From NCBI GenBank assembly GCA_937974415.1, contig CALJXB010000334.1:1-10471 (forward strand): 10,471 bases of DNA, read 5' to 3'. This document shows, piece after piece, positions 1 to 5,296 of the stretch; the first letter of the stretch is position 1, and each line of letters opens with the position of its first letter. The notes below the pieces were generated by a model. That model saw only the letters and a program-made list of their open reading frames with translations. It did no database searches and was not told where the DNA came from. This DNA is from an uncultured Kiloniellales bacterium. Lineage in GTDB: Bacteria; Pseudomonadota; Alphaproteobacteria; Kiloniellales; JAKSDN01. Both the position numbers and the translations under genes were made by a program.

Positions 1-362
1 TCCGGCAGGATCAGCCAGCCGAGCCCACAGCCCGCCGCCAGCGGCACCAGCATGCCGCCGAGGGCGACCAGGAAGGCCGCCTTCGAGGTCTCGGCGATCT
101 CCTTGGGCTGCATCTCGATGCCGGCCATGAGGACCAGGAAGAAAATGCCGAGCGTGCCCAGGTGAGCGAGGACGGCGCTCTCCTGCAGCTCCGCCAGGCC
201 CGACAGCCAGGGCGTCAGGGGCGCGAGATAGAGGCCGGCGAGCGCCAGGGCGATGCCGGCCAGGAGTTCGCCCACCGAGGCCGACTGGCCGAGCCGCTCG
301 GCCGCTTCGCCGAACAGGCGCGCCAGGACCAGCACGACCAAAATCTGCACGAAGATCTCCAT
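1..362 (-). CDS. Kef-type (CPA2) cation/proton antiporter, N-terminal part, cut by window edge
   Basis: The reading frame is open from the ATG at 362 to the left edge and gives about 120 residues, starting MEIFVQILVVLVLARLFGE. It has the look of the monovalent cation:proton antiporter-2 family (Kef/YbaL-like membrane domain): an opening helix, then AERLGQSASVGELLAGIALA (the usual 'P/S-x-x-GE-LLAGI' region after helix 1), a hydrophobic second helix, and a third with the family-typical LGTLGIFFLVLMAGIEMQ stretch, followed by a fourth helix at about residues 93-118. Such proteins exchange K+ or Na+ for H+ in the inner membrane. GGAG lies eight bases before the ATG and supports this start. Any C-terminal TrkA-N or other domain is outside the window, so the ion and subgroup cannot be told. 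It is divergent from the DUF3108 gene. Confidence 0.85.
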   Translation of the reverse strand, partial: MEIFVQILVVLVLARLFGEAAERLGQSASVGELLAGIALALAGLYLAPLTPWLSGLAELQESAVLAHLGTLGIFFLVLMAGIEMQPKEIAETSKAAFLVALGGMLVPLAAGCGLGWLILP

Positions 363-551
363 GCCGGCGACTCCGGAAAAGGCCTGGCGGGCCGGCGGGC
401 GTGCCGGCGGTCCGCATCGGTCGCGAGGCTACTGGAGCGGCGGGGCCTTGAACAGGCGAGGATGCCCGATTCCGGCCGCCTTGGGTCTCCAGCGCTGAAA
501 TGAACGTCGGGGCATTTCTTTCGCCCGGCGGCTCCGCTTATAGTGCGGGCC
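363..551. other. Divergent intergenic region between antiporter and DUF3108 gene
   Basis: This 189-base GC-rich spacer must hold the promoters of both divergent genes. The antiporter ribosome binding site is at its left end. Near the right end TATAGT (539-544) resembles a sigma-70 -10 element, although the matching -35 position (TTCTTT, 516-521) is poor. I see no convincing coding sequence in it. Confidence 0.5.
539..544 (+). promoter_or_regulatory. Possible -10 element just before the DUF3108 start codon
   Basis: TATAGT matches five of six bases of the sigma-70 -10 consensus in an otherwise GC-rich setting. A start of transcription six to seven bases downstream would fall at about 551-552, at the ATG at 552 itself, which would make the message leaderless or nearly so. 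The -35 match is weak, so this is a tentative call. Confidence 0.3.
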
Positions 552-1466
552 ATGGGACAGGATCGCGCGATTCAGAGAGTCGGAGCGGCGAGGGCGCAAA
601 GCCGCTCGTCGCTGCGGACCATGGCGGGCCCGGGCCTGGCGGCGTTGCTCGGTCTATTCGCTGCGACGGGCGCGCGGGGTGAGACCCTGAGCCTCGACTA
701 TCTCGTCGGCTGGGGGCATCTGACGATCGCCGAAGCGGAAGTGTCCTATAGCCAAACGGAGTCCCGCTACCATCTGGTCGGCGACGGGCGCACCCGGGGC
801 GTCCTGGACGTCTTCGTCTCCTGGGCGGGCCGGGCCGAGACCGAAGGTCTGCTGCGCAAGGAGGGCCGCCGGCCGCTGGTCCACCGCAACCGGGGGACCT
901 GGAACGAGAACACCCGACGGACGCGGGTCGACTGGGCCGGCGCCGCGGCGCCGCGCACCGAGGCCGAGCCGCCGCCGGACCCGGAGAAGGTGACGCCGGT
1001 GCCGGAGGCCGCCACGCTCGGGACCAGCGATCCCCTGACCGTGGTGCTGTCGGTCCTGGACCGGTTGGCCGAAACCGGGCGCTGCGAGGCCGCGGCCAAG
1101 ATCTGGGACGGCCGGCGGCGCTACGATGTCTCGGTCACGCACCTGGGCGAAGAGCGGCTCGTCGCCGACCGGCCCTGGGCCTACGAGGGCGTGGCGACCC
1201 GCTGTGCCTTGGATTTCGAGCGGATCGGCGGCTTCTGGCGCGAACAGCCCCGCTGGCGCGATTCCGAGGAGGAGACACCGCTCGGCCGCACGATCTGGGC
1301 CGCCGAGATCGCGCCCGGCCGGTGGGCCCTGGTCCGCGCCGAAGTGGAGACCAGCTACGGCATCGTTGTCGGCCGACTCTTGGCTAACGGCGCCCTGGAA
1401 AGCAACCGCACGGCGCCGCGCTCCAGCCAAGCGGCCTGGGCCCGCGCCCCGGCCCCCCTGCCGTAA
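552..1466 (+). CDS. Exported DUF3108 domain-containing protein
   Basis: The product is 304 residues from the ATG at 552. It begins with an Arg-rich n-region, a hydrophobic core (about residues 25-40, MAGPGLAALLGLFAATGARG) and a likely signal peptidase site before ETLSLDY, so it should be exported to the periplasm or outer envelope. The mature part matches DUF3108 in layout: LDYLVGWGHLTIAEAEVSY near the start, a YHLVGDGRTRGVLDVFVSW strand region, a Pro/Glu-rich linker, then the GTSDPLTVVLSVLDRL and IWDGRRRYDV motifs typical of the family. The biochemical role of DUF3108 is not established. The start is uncertain: GTG at 543 and ATG at 621 are in frame, and none has a clear ribosome binding site. 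I prefer 552 because it keeps a basic n-region that the 621 start would lose. It appears to be a single-gene unit. Confidence 0.85.
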   Translation: MGQDRAIQRVGAARAQSRSSLRTMAGPGLAALLGLFAATGARGETLSLDYLVGWGHLTIAEAEVSYSQTESRYHLVGDGRTRGVLDVFVSWAGRAETEGLLRKEGRRPLVHRNRGTWNENTRRTRVDWAGAAAPRTEAEPPPDPEKVTPVPEAATLGTSDPLTVVLSVLDRLAETGRCEAAAKIWDGRRRYDVSVTHLGEERLVADRPWAYEGVATRCALDFERIGGFWREQPRWRDSEEETPLGRTIWAAEIAPGRWALVRAEVETSYGIVVGRLLANGALESNRTAPRSSQAAWARAPAPLP

Positions 1467-1547
1467 GCCTGCCAGAAGGCGAGACCATTCGCACGCCGCC
1501 ATGGTCTGGCCGCAAAGGGTTTACTTTTATCTCGGCGATTCAATATT

Positions 1548-1566
1548 TTAACCATAGTTGTTAACC
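1548..1566 (+). promoter_or_regulatory. TTAACC direct repeat in AT-rich promoter-like block
   Basis: TTAACC occurs at 1548-1553 and again at 1561-1566, a 13-base period. The first copy continues as TTAACCAT, which resembles the half-site reported for the alphaproteobacterial cell-cycle regulator CtrA. The classical full site is TTAA-N7-TTAAC; here the spacing between TTAA blocks is nine, so it is not a canonical full site. Several -10-like hexamers (TAAAAT, TATATT) follow. It lies about 80-95 bases before the possible small gene at 1643 and may be its promoter region. Confidence 0.35.
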
Positions 1567-1642
1567 TAAAATATATTCCCATTGAACTCAGGTGATTTAT
1601 ACTTACCCGATATGGGCAAAGCTCATGTCGGGAGGGGATGGG

Positions 1643-1882
1643 ATGAGTTGGTGGAAGGACGTAGGTATCCGATTATCACTGCGTTTCTCAGATTTCATTA
1701 GCTTTATCAAGGGGATCGCGTATTTTGATCAGGTACTATTGCGAGATGTGCAGCCGATGACTTGGGACCGTGTCCTGATTGCCTCACATCGCACAGCCGC
1801 GGGGACCGATCCGGACCAGTCGAAGGGAAAGCTCAGCCCGTCGCAACGCCGAAGGGCTGAGACAACCCGGTTAAGCCGGTGA
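1643..1882 (+). CDS. Possible small hypothetical protein (79 aa)
   Basis: I do not recognise this product. The ATG at 1643 is preceded by GGAGG (1631-1635) with seven bases of spacing, one of the best ribosome binding sites in the window, and an AT-rich, promoter-like block lies upstream. The first half (MSWWKDVGIRLSLRFSDFIS and onward to about residue 48) looks like a plausible folded, amphipathic sequence rich in aromatic residues. The last 30 residues are polar and basic and overlap a strong RNA hairpin. Codon choice (TTA, TCA, GTA, CTA, CGA) differs from the GC-rich neighbours, which fits recent acquisition, a fast-evolving gene, or no coding at all. An in-frame GTG at 1592 is an alternative start but lacks a good ribosome binding site. 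The same locus could instead encode a small RNA. Confidence 0.4.
   Translation: MSWWKDVGIRLSLRFSDFISFIKGIAYFDQVLLRDVQPMTWDRVLIASHRTAAGTDPDQSKGKLSPSQRRRAETTRLSR
1832..1861 (+). other. Strong inverted repeat (8-bp perfect stem)
   Basis: CTCAGCCC (1832-1839) pairs perfectly with GGGCTGAG (1854-1861) across a 14-base loop. A second small stem, CCGG-TTAAG-CCGG (1867-1879), follows at once. Both lie in the 3' end of the possible small ORF at 1643-1882. No T-run follows, so it is not a textbook intrinsic terminator; it could be an RNA structure, a Rho-independent-like stop without U-tract, or chance. Confidence 0.4.
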
Positions 1883-1910
1883 CGGCGAGGGGGGCCTGGC
1901 GGGGTCGGCC

Positions 1911-2030
1911 CTAACTGAGCAGCCAGTGAAGGCCCCACACCAAGCCCGCGGCCAAGCCAGCCAGGTAGACCGCTAGCCCGGCCACCAAAAACCATACGGC
2001 CATGCGGCTGCGGAGATCCTTCGGATTCAC
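1911..2030 (-). CDS. Possible small single-helix membrane protein (39 aa)
   Basis: Reading the minus strand from GTG at 2030 gives M(V)NPKDLRSRMAVWFLVAGL, continuing as a hydrophobic helix to a tryptophan-containing end GLVWGLHWLLS and TAG at 1911. The basic N-terminus (KDLRSR) followed by one transmembrane helix to the C-terminus predicts N-in, C-out insertion. The coding potential is suggested by the clean hydrophobic composition, which is unlike the Arg/Pro-rich chance frames around it. The start is weak: only GGGA ten bases upstream, and an in-frame ATG at 2003 would give 30 residues. It lies 144 bases downstream of the 64-residue ORF on the same strand. I recognise no family; in size it resembles small accessory subunits such as CydX or CcoM, but no homology is claimed. 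Confidence 0.4.
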   Translation of the reverse strand: MNPKDLRSRMAVWFLVAGLAVYLAGLAAGLVWGLHWLLS

Positions 2031-2076
2031 GACTCTGGGGTCCCGTCGTCGGCACCGGACGGCGGCTCGGAATCAT

Positions 2077-2091
2077 ACCGGTTTGGCCGGT
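2077..2091. other. Short perfect inverted repeat between the two small minus-strand ORFs
   Basis: ACCGG-TTTGG-CCGGT forms a 5-bp stem with a 5-base loop in the spacer between the small genes at 2369-2175 and 2030-1911. It could attenuate transcription between them, but no T-run follows on either strand. Confidence 0.25.
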
Positions 2092-2174
2092 TAACAATGT
2101 CCTAACGGCGGCTGAATTTTTTGCTACCCAATCCGGTCGTGGCGCTGAACGCCGTCGAGTCAGGGCGGCCTCGC

Positions 2175-2369
2175 CTAGAACAGACCCCATAGGATTGCGG
2201 CCCAGAGTGTTATCCCCAAGACCGTTCCAATCAGGACGCCGCGTGTGGCGGCGAGCCTATTGCCGTCGTCCCGCAGGCCGGCGATCAATCCTCCGCCGTG
2301 GTCTGCGGCGGCTTCGCCATCGCTTTCTGGAAGCGGTTCGTCGTGCGGCGCGCTTTGGGGGAGGCTCAT
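2175..2369 (-). CDS. Small C-terminally anchored membrane protein (64 aa)
   Basis: The ATG at 2369 opens a 64-residue product starting MSLPQSAPHDEPLPESDGEA. The first 40 residues are acidic, Gly/Pro-rich and probably disordered; residues 44-63 (GVLIGTVLGITLWAAILWGL) form one transmembrane helix ending at the C-terminal Phe, preceded by the positive patch RLAATR. This predicts a cytoplasmic N-terminal tail anchored by its C-terminus. GGAG lies eight bases before the ATG and supports this start over the much longer frame that remains open upstream to 2591, whose translation is low-complexity and lacks support. I do not recognise a family. The 39-residue single-helix ORF lies downstream on the same strand, so the two could be co-transcribed. 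Confidence 0.6.
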   Translation of the reverse strand: MSLPQSAPHDEPLPESDGEAAADHGGGLIAGLRDDGNRLAATRGVLIGTVLGITLWAAILWGLF

Positions 2370-2513
2370 TGGGACGGCTCCGGGCTGAAGGGGCACTAGA
2401 GCATGCACCCCCAGGTTTAAGAACGCGTTAGCTGCGCGATGGTAAGCGGCGCTGGCCGGCCGCGGCCCGGGTGGCGGCCGACCTCGATCGGCCCAAGGGC
2501 TCGGCAGGAAGCG

Positions 2514-2542
2514 TTGAGCACGGCCTGGCTTTGCGGTATATG
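2514..2542 (+). promoter_or_regulatory. Candidate sigma-70-type promoter for the PAS gene
   Basis: TTGAGC (2514-2519) and TATATG (2537-2542) each match four of six consensus bases and are separated by exactly 17 bases. Transcription would begin near 2549, leaving a leader of about 40 bases before the ATG at 2590. The match is by eye; alphaproteobacterial promoters are often more degenerate. Confidence 0.4.
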
Positions 2543-2555
2543 CGTCGAGATACAA

Positions 2556-2574
2556 GTGCCGTTTCGAACGGCAC
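2556..2574 (+). other. Leader hairpin next to the PAS gene ribosome binding site
   Basis: GTGCCGTT-TCG-AACGGCAC is a perfect 8-bp stem with a three-base loop. It ends three bases before the ribosome binding site GAGGG (2578-2582). If transcription starts near 2549 the hairpin sits at the very 5' end of the message, where it could stabilise the RNA or tune translation; as DNA, the dyad could also be a repressor site. Confidence 0.5.
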
Positions 2575-2589
2575 CTAGAGGGTAGCGAC

Positions 2590-3126
2590 ATGAACGCGTT
2601 CGCCGACGACCCAATTCTTGCGGCAGGGTTCGACTATTGGATGAACTTGCCCAGAGTGGATGCGATCCCGGATCGGCGCGACGTCGATCCTGTGCAGATG
2701 CCCAAGCAGATCCTCTCGAATGTCGCGCTGCTCGAGATCGTGGACGATGGGGCCGACGCCGTTTTCCGACTTGCGGGGCAAGAGTTCGACGAGAACTTCG
2801 GCGTCAGCCTGAAAGGCAAGACCACGGTCGAACTCACCGATGGCGACTACCGGGACTACATGCTGAATCACTTTCGTGTCTTAATGGATAACCGCGAAGC
2901 GGTTTACTCGGAGAGTGCCTTCCGCTGGGATTTCGGCGGGCATTTGCGGACCCGGCGGATCCTCATGCCCTTGAGCCATGGCGAGCCCGGTGTACCCGCG
3001 ATGATCTTCAAGGTTCAAACCTGGCCCAAGGAAGAAATGCGCGGTCTGCCGTTCTGTGACGTGATCGCGAATGCCAAGCACGTTGGCAACACGCCGCCGC
3101 GAGTGGTTCGTCGAAGCGACGAGTAA
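2590..3126 (+). CDS. PAS domain-containing protein (PAS_5 type)
   Basis: The 178-residue product matches the single-domain PAS_5 family (PF07310-like) common in Rhodospirillales and relatives. The typical order is visible: an N-terminal FDYWMNLPRVDAIPDRRDVDP segment, then the strand-helix region MPKQILSNVALLEIVDDGAD, VFRLAGQEFDENFGVSLKGK (equivalent to the family 'R-L-G-T-x-I-x-x-x-x-G-x-D-L-x-G-K' stretch), and a C-terminal strand pair around RRILMPLSHG. No output domain such as kinase, GGDEF or HTH follows, so it would act as a stand-alone sensor or partner; the ligand is unknown. GAGGG seven bases before the ATG supports the start. The GTG/ATG frames inside are not preferred. It ends three bases from the convergent transporter gene. 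Confidence 0.85.
   Translation: MNAFADDPILAAGFDYWMNLPRVDAIPDRRDVDPVQMPKQILSNVALLEIVDDGADAVFRLAGQEFDENFGVSLKGKTTVELTDGDYRDYMLNHFRVLMDNREAVYSESAFRWDFGGHLRTRRILMPLSHGEPGVPAMIFKVQTWPKEEMRGLPFCDVIANAKHVGNTPPRVVRRSDE
3108..3122. other. Hairpin at the convergent gene ends
   Basis: TCGTCG-AAG-CGACGA is a perfect 6-bp stem with a three-base loop, overlapping the last codons of the PAS gene and lying just past the stop codon of the convergent transporter gene. It could serve as a two-way terminator stem, but there is no T-run on either side. Confidence 0.3.
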
Positions 3127-3129
3127 CTC

Positions 3130-3933
3130 CTAAGCCGTGTCCTCGAGGCGCTTGCCGTAGACCAGCCAGTAGACCAGGGCCACCAAGACGCCGCCGCCGA
3201 TGATGTTGCCGGCGGTGACGACAAGGATATTGGCGCCATAGCCGCCCAGGGTGACCGACTCGGAGCCGGCCAGCCAACCTGCGGGGATTATGTACATGTT
3301 GGCCACCGAGTGCTCGAAGCCGAGGGCGACGAATCCGGCGATGGGAAACACGATGGCGAGGATCTTGCCGGTCACCCGCCGCGCGCTGAAGCATAGCCAG
3401 ACCGCGAGGCAGACCAGCACATTGCAGAGGATACCGCGGACGAAGGCCTCGAGCGGCGATAGCGCGACCTTGGCCTCGGCGATTCTCATGACCGTGCCGC
3501 CCACCGCGCCGTCGGCGAGGCCGTGGATGCCAGACCAATGGACCGCGAAGGCGGTGGCGGTCGCGCCTGCGAAGTTGCCGAAATAGACCAGCCCCCAGTT
3601 GCGCAGCAGCCGTGCGGCCGTGATCTTGCCGTCGGCCCAGGCGAAGACGATCAGGCTGTTGCCGGTGAAAAGCTCGGCGCCGCCGACCAGCACCAGGATG
3701 AGGCCGAGGGAGAAGGCGAGCCCGCCCAAGAGGCGCTCCGGGCCGAAGCCGAGGCCGCTGTCGGTGGTCACCACAACGTAGAGCATGGCGCCGAAGGCGA
3801 TGAAGGCACCGGCGAGAACCGCCAGCACCAGGGTCGGGATCGTCGCCAGTCCCGCTTTGGCCACGCCGGCGCGTTCGACCCGCTGGGCGATTTCGGCGGG
3901 CGAATAGGCGTCGACGCTGTTGGGTTGGCTCAA
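3130..3933 (-). CDS. Formate/nitrite transporter (FNT) family protein
   Basis: The 267-residue product is a typical FocA/NirC-family inner-membrane channel for small monovalent anions (formate, nitrite, hydrosulfide and similar). Six helices are evident. The first signature is seen at about residues 86-93 (AELFTGNS); RGILCNVLVCLAVWL (166-180) precedes the fourth to fifth helix; and GFEHSVANMY (205-214) carries the central pore histidine, H208, equivalent to His209 of E. coli FocA. Which anion it carries cannot be told from sequence. The start is a TTG at 3933: the frame is closed by TGA a few codons upstream, and no ATG occurs before the first helix. The ribosome binding site is poor, so translation may be weak or coupled. 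It is the last gene of a probable unit with the 61-residue protein and the DUF2189 gene. Confidence 0.9.
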   Translation of the reverse strand: MSQPNSVDAYSPAEIAQRVERAGVAKAGLATIPTLVLAVLAGAFIAFGAMLYVVVTTDSGLGFGPERLLGGLAFSLGLILVLVGGAELFTGNSLIVFAWADGKITAARLLRNWGLVYFGNFAGATATAFAVHWSGIHGLADGAVGGTVMRIAEAKVALSPLEAFVRGILCNVLVCLAVWLCFSARRVTGKILAIVFPIAGFVALGFEHSVANMYIIPAGWLAGSESVTLGGYGANILVVTAGNIIGGGVLVALVYWLVYGKRLEDTA

Positions 3934-3995
3934 GGTCTGTCAAATTCCAGCGAGGACGCGCGGTGAGACGAGGCCTCGGTGGAGGAGGCGCAAAG

Positions 3996-4017
3996 TCCGC
4001 GGCCAGCGTTCCGCGGA
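3996..4017 (-). other. Hairpin downstream of the 61-residue gene
   Basis: TCCGCGG (3996-4002) pairs with CCGCGGA (4011-4017) across eight bases, nine bases past the stop codon on the minus strand. The following minus-strand bases are CTTTG, too short for a clear U-tract. It could partly end transcription before the transporter gene. Confidence 0.3.
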
Positions 4018-4025
4018 GCCTCGCT

Positions 4026-4211
4026 TCACTCCCCGGGTCCGCCGGGTCCGTAGCGTCTGATCAGATAAAAGACGTAGCCCACGCCGAATGCCAGGAAGAG
4101 AAAGCCGGCAAAGGCGAACTCGCCATCCTTGGCGCCGCCGGCCATGAGCAGGCCGGCCAGCGCGATCAGCCCGGCAACGAAGCCCCAAGCCCAGAGTGCG
4201 ATGGTCTGCAC
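4026..4211 (-). CDS. Small two-helix membrane protein (61 aa)
   Basis: The product starts M(V)QTIALWAWGFVAGLIALAG. Two transmembrane helices (about residues 5-25 and 32-52) are joined by a short polar turn AKDGE, and the chain ends with a basic RRYGPGGPGE tail, so a hairpin with both ends in the cytoplasm is likely. The start codon is GTG at 4211; GGGGAGAG with seven bases of spacing is an excellent ribosome binding site and fixes this start. It lies 26 bases after the DUF2189 gene, which implies co-transcription. I know of no functional assignment. Its position beside a cbb3 operon makes an oxidase or respiratory link conceivable but unproven. Confidence 0.75.
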   Translation of the reverse strand: MQTIALWAWGFVAGLIALAGLLMAGGAKDGEFAFAGFLFLAFGVGYVFYLIRRYGPGGPGE

Positions 4212-4237
4212 GGATCAACTCTCCCCGGCGCGCGCGC

Positions 4238-5026
4238 CTAGTCCTCGTCCCACACCACCAGGTCCTTGTAGGCATGCCAGGTGGCATGCCCGATCAAGGG
4301 CATGGTCACGATCAGCCCCACGTAGAAGGTGGCGATGCCGGCCCCGACGAACAGCACGATCAGCCAGGCCCAAAGCGCCATGGTCCAGAAATTCTCCCGC
4401 ACCGCCGCCACGCTGGTGGCGATGGCGGTCAGGACGTTGGCCGGCTTGTCGACCAGCAGAGGAATCGAAATCACGCTGATCGAGAACACGATGGCCGCCA
4501 GCACACCGCCCACGATGGTTCCCACGGTCAGGAATGGGATGCTCTCGGCGGTCAGAAACACGTCGATGATGAACTCGACCTCCGGGCGCGGCGGGTTCTC
4601 GGCGAAAAACAGGGCGAAAATAATCTGCGCGATGCGGATCCAGGCGAGCATGAACAGCATGAGGGCGAGGCCCATGAGGGCGAGCTGCTGGGGGTTGCTG
4701 CGCCAGGCCATCATGGAATCGACGAGCCGGGGCTTGTTGCCGGCCTCGAGCTCGCGGCTGACATAGTAGAGCCCGACCGCGAGCAGCGGCCCCATGAACA
4801 TGAAGCCGGCCATGAGGGGCAGCACCAGATGCAGCCAGTCGAGCGCCCAGATCACCGCTGTCAAGATGCCGCCGGCCAGGCTGCAGGCCAAACCGTACAT
4901 GAGGCTGATCGGACCCGCCTTCCGCAGGTCGCCCCAACCGGCGTTCAGCCACTGCCACGGCCGGTCCAGGTCGCGCCTGCGGATCCGCGGCATGGGAACC
5001 GCTGACACCGGTACGACATCGCTCAT
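4238..5026 (-). CDS. DUF2189 integral membrane protein
   Basis: The 262-residue product matches DUF2189: an N-terminal cytoplasmic stretch with [20 protein letters not shown], then about six hydrophobic helices (near residues 40-60, 66-88, 114-140, 164-190, 213-240 and a shorter last segment), a Ser/Asp motif between helices 2 and 3 ([14 protein letters not shown]), and the conserved ending [15 protein letters not shown]. The family is common in alphaproteobacteria, often near cbb3 oxidase genes; its molecular function is unknown. AGGGAG is placed seven bases before the ATG and supports the start. It is divergent from ccoN across a 270-base region that carries the FNR/FixK box, so both may answer to oxygen, although that site is much closer to ccoN. 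Confidence 0.88.
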   Translation of the reverse strand: MSDVVPVSAVPMPRIRRRDLDRPWQWLNAGWGDLRKAGPISLMYGLACSLAGGILTAVIWALDWLHLVLPLMAGFMFMGPLLAVGLYYVSRELEAGNKPRLVDSMMAWRSNPQQLALMGLALMLFMLAWIRIAQIIFALFFAENPPRPEVEFIIDVFLTAESIPFLTVGTIVGGVLAAIVFSISVISIPLLVDKPANVLTAIATSVAAVRENFWTMALWAWLIVLFVGAGIATFYVGLIVTMPLIGHATWHAYKDLVVWDED

Positions 5027-5296
5027 CTGGCGTCTCCCTTACGAACCTTCGGCATTTCCATCCCTTCAACCGCACCCGATCCACAGGCCCAGACATTTCG
5101 CCCGAGGCCTTCTACCCAGGCCAGAATGTTCCCGAGATCATCGCGCGGCTTTCGATCCGGCGAAACCCCGGATAGTATCTGCGATGCATCCTGCCAAAGC
5201 AATCGACGGCAGGAATTGATCGATATCAATGTCCGAGCCGGGTGTATTCCGTATCGAGGCATTTCTGTGGGCAGTCATCTGTGGGGGGCAGCGTAT
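5027..5296. other. Divergent regulatory region between DUF2189 gene and ccoN
   Basis: The spacer holds the ribosome binding site of the DUF2189 gene at its left end, a small dyad ATCCGG-N7-CCGGAT (5155-5173), the perfect FNR/FixK box (5216-5229) and the ccoN leader. An open frame in phase with ccoN extends back to an ATG at 5126 but runs through the FNR/FixK box and adds a non-family N-terminus, so I read it as untranslated. Confidence 0.7.
5216..5229 (+). promoter_or_regulatory. FNR/FixK-type anaerobox upstream of ccoN
   Basis: TTGAT-CGAT-ATCAA is a perfect match to the FNR/FixK consensus TTGAT-N4-ATCAA. Its centre is about 74 bases before the ccoN ATG. If it works as a class II site (centre at -41.5), transcription would start near 5264, giving a leader of roughly 33 bases; TATCGA (5252-5257) sits where a -10 element is expected, though the match is only partial. 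FNR/FixK proteins activate cbb3 operons at low oxygen in many alphaproteobacteria. The regulator itself is not in the window. Confidence 0.9.

Larger units (their letters stand above)
1467..2589. other. 1.1-kb accessory-looking stretch without a large gene
   Basis: Only short ORFs (79, 39 and 64 residues, listed separately) and regulatory-looking sequence are found here. The block 1541-1600 has 16 G/C in 60 bases, far below the surroundings. Several perfect inverted repeats occur (1832-1861, 2077-2091, 2556-2574). Longer open frames crossing 1729-2190 and the extension of the minus ORF up to 2591 read as Arg/Pro-rich translations with no family resemblance, and I treat them as chance frames. 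No IS ends, tRNA or att-like duplication were seen. Confidence 0.6.

Noticed and set aside
1548..1566. Canonical full CtrA site
   Set aside because: The two TTAA blocks are separated by nine bases instead of seven, so only a half-site resemblance is claimed.
2441..2583. Short plus-strand ORF before the PAS gene
   Set aside because: No ribosome binding site, Arg/Pro-rich translation, and it runs through the candidate promoter and hairpin.
2370..2591. Upstream extension of the 64-residue minus-strand ORF to 2591
   Set aside because: The extra residues are Arg/Pro-rich, overlap the PAS promoter region, and the internal ATG at 2369 has a good ribosome binding site.
3008..3943. Second long minus-strand frame overlapping the FNT gene
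   Set aside because: Its translation is Arg-rich with no family character, whereas the overlapping frame gives a full FNT protein with its signature motifs.
4196..5005. Plus-strand 269-codon frame opposite the DUF2189 gene
   Set aside because: It reads as a His/Asp/Glu/Gly-rich sequence with no domain character and is the mirror of the membrane protein on the other strand.
5126..5296. N-terminal extension of ccoN from an upstream ATG
   Set aside because: The extension would translate the FNR/FixK box and leader, has no match to CcoN N-termini, and a family-length product with an acceptable ribosome binding site starts at 5297.
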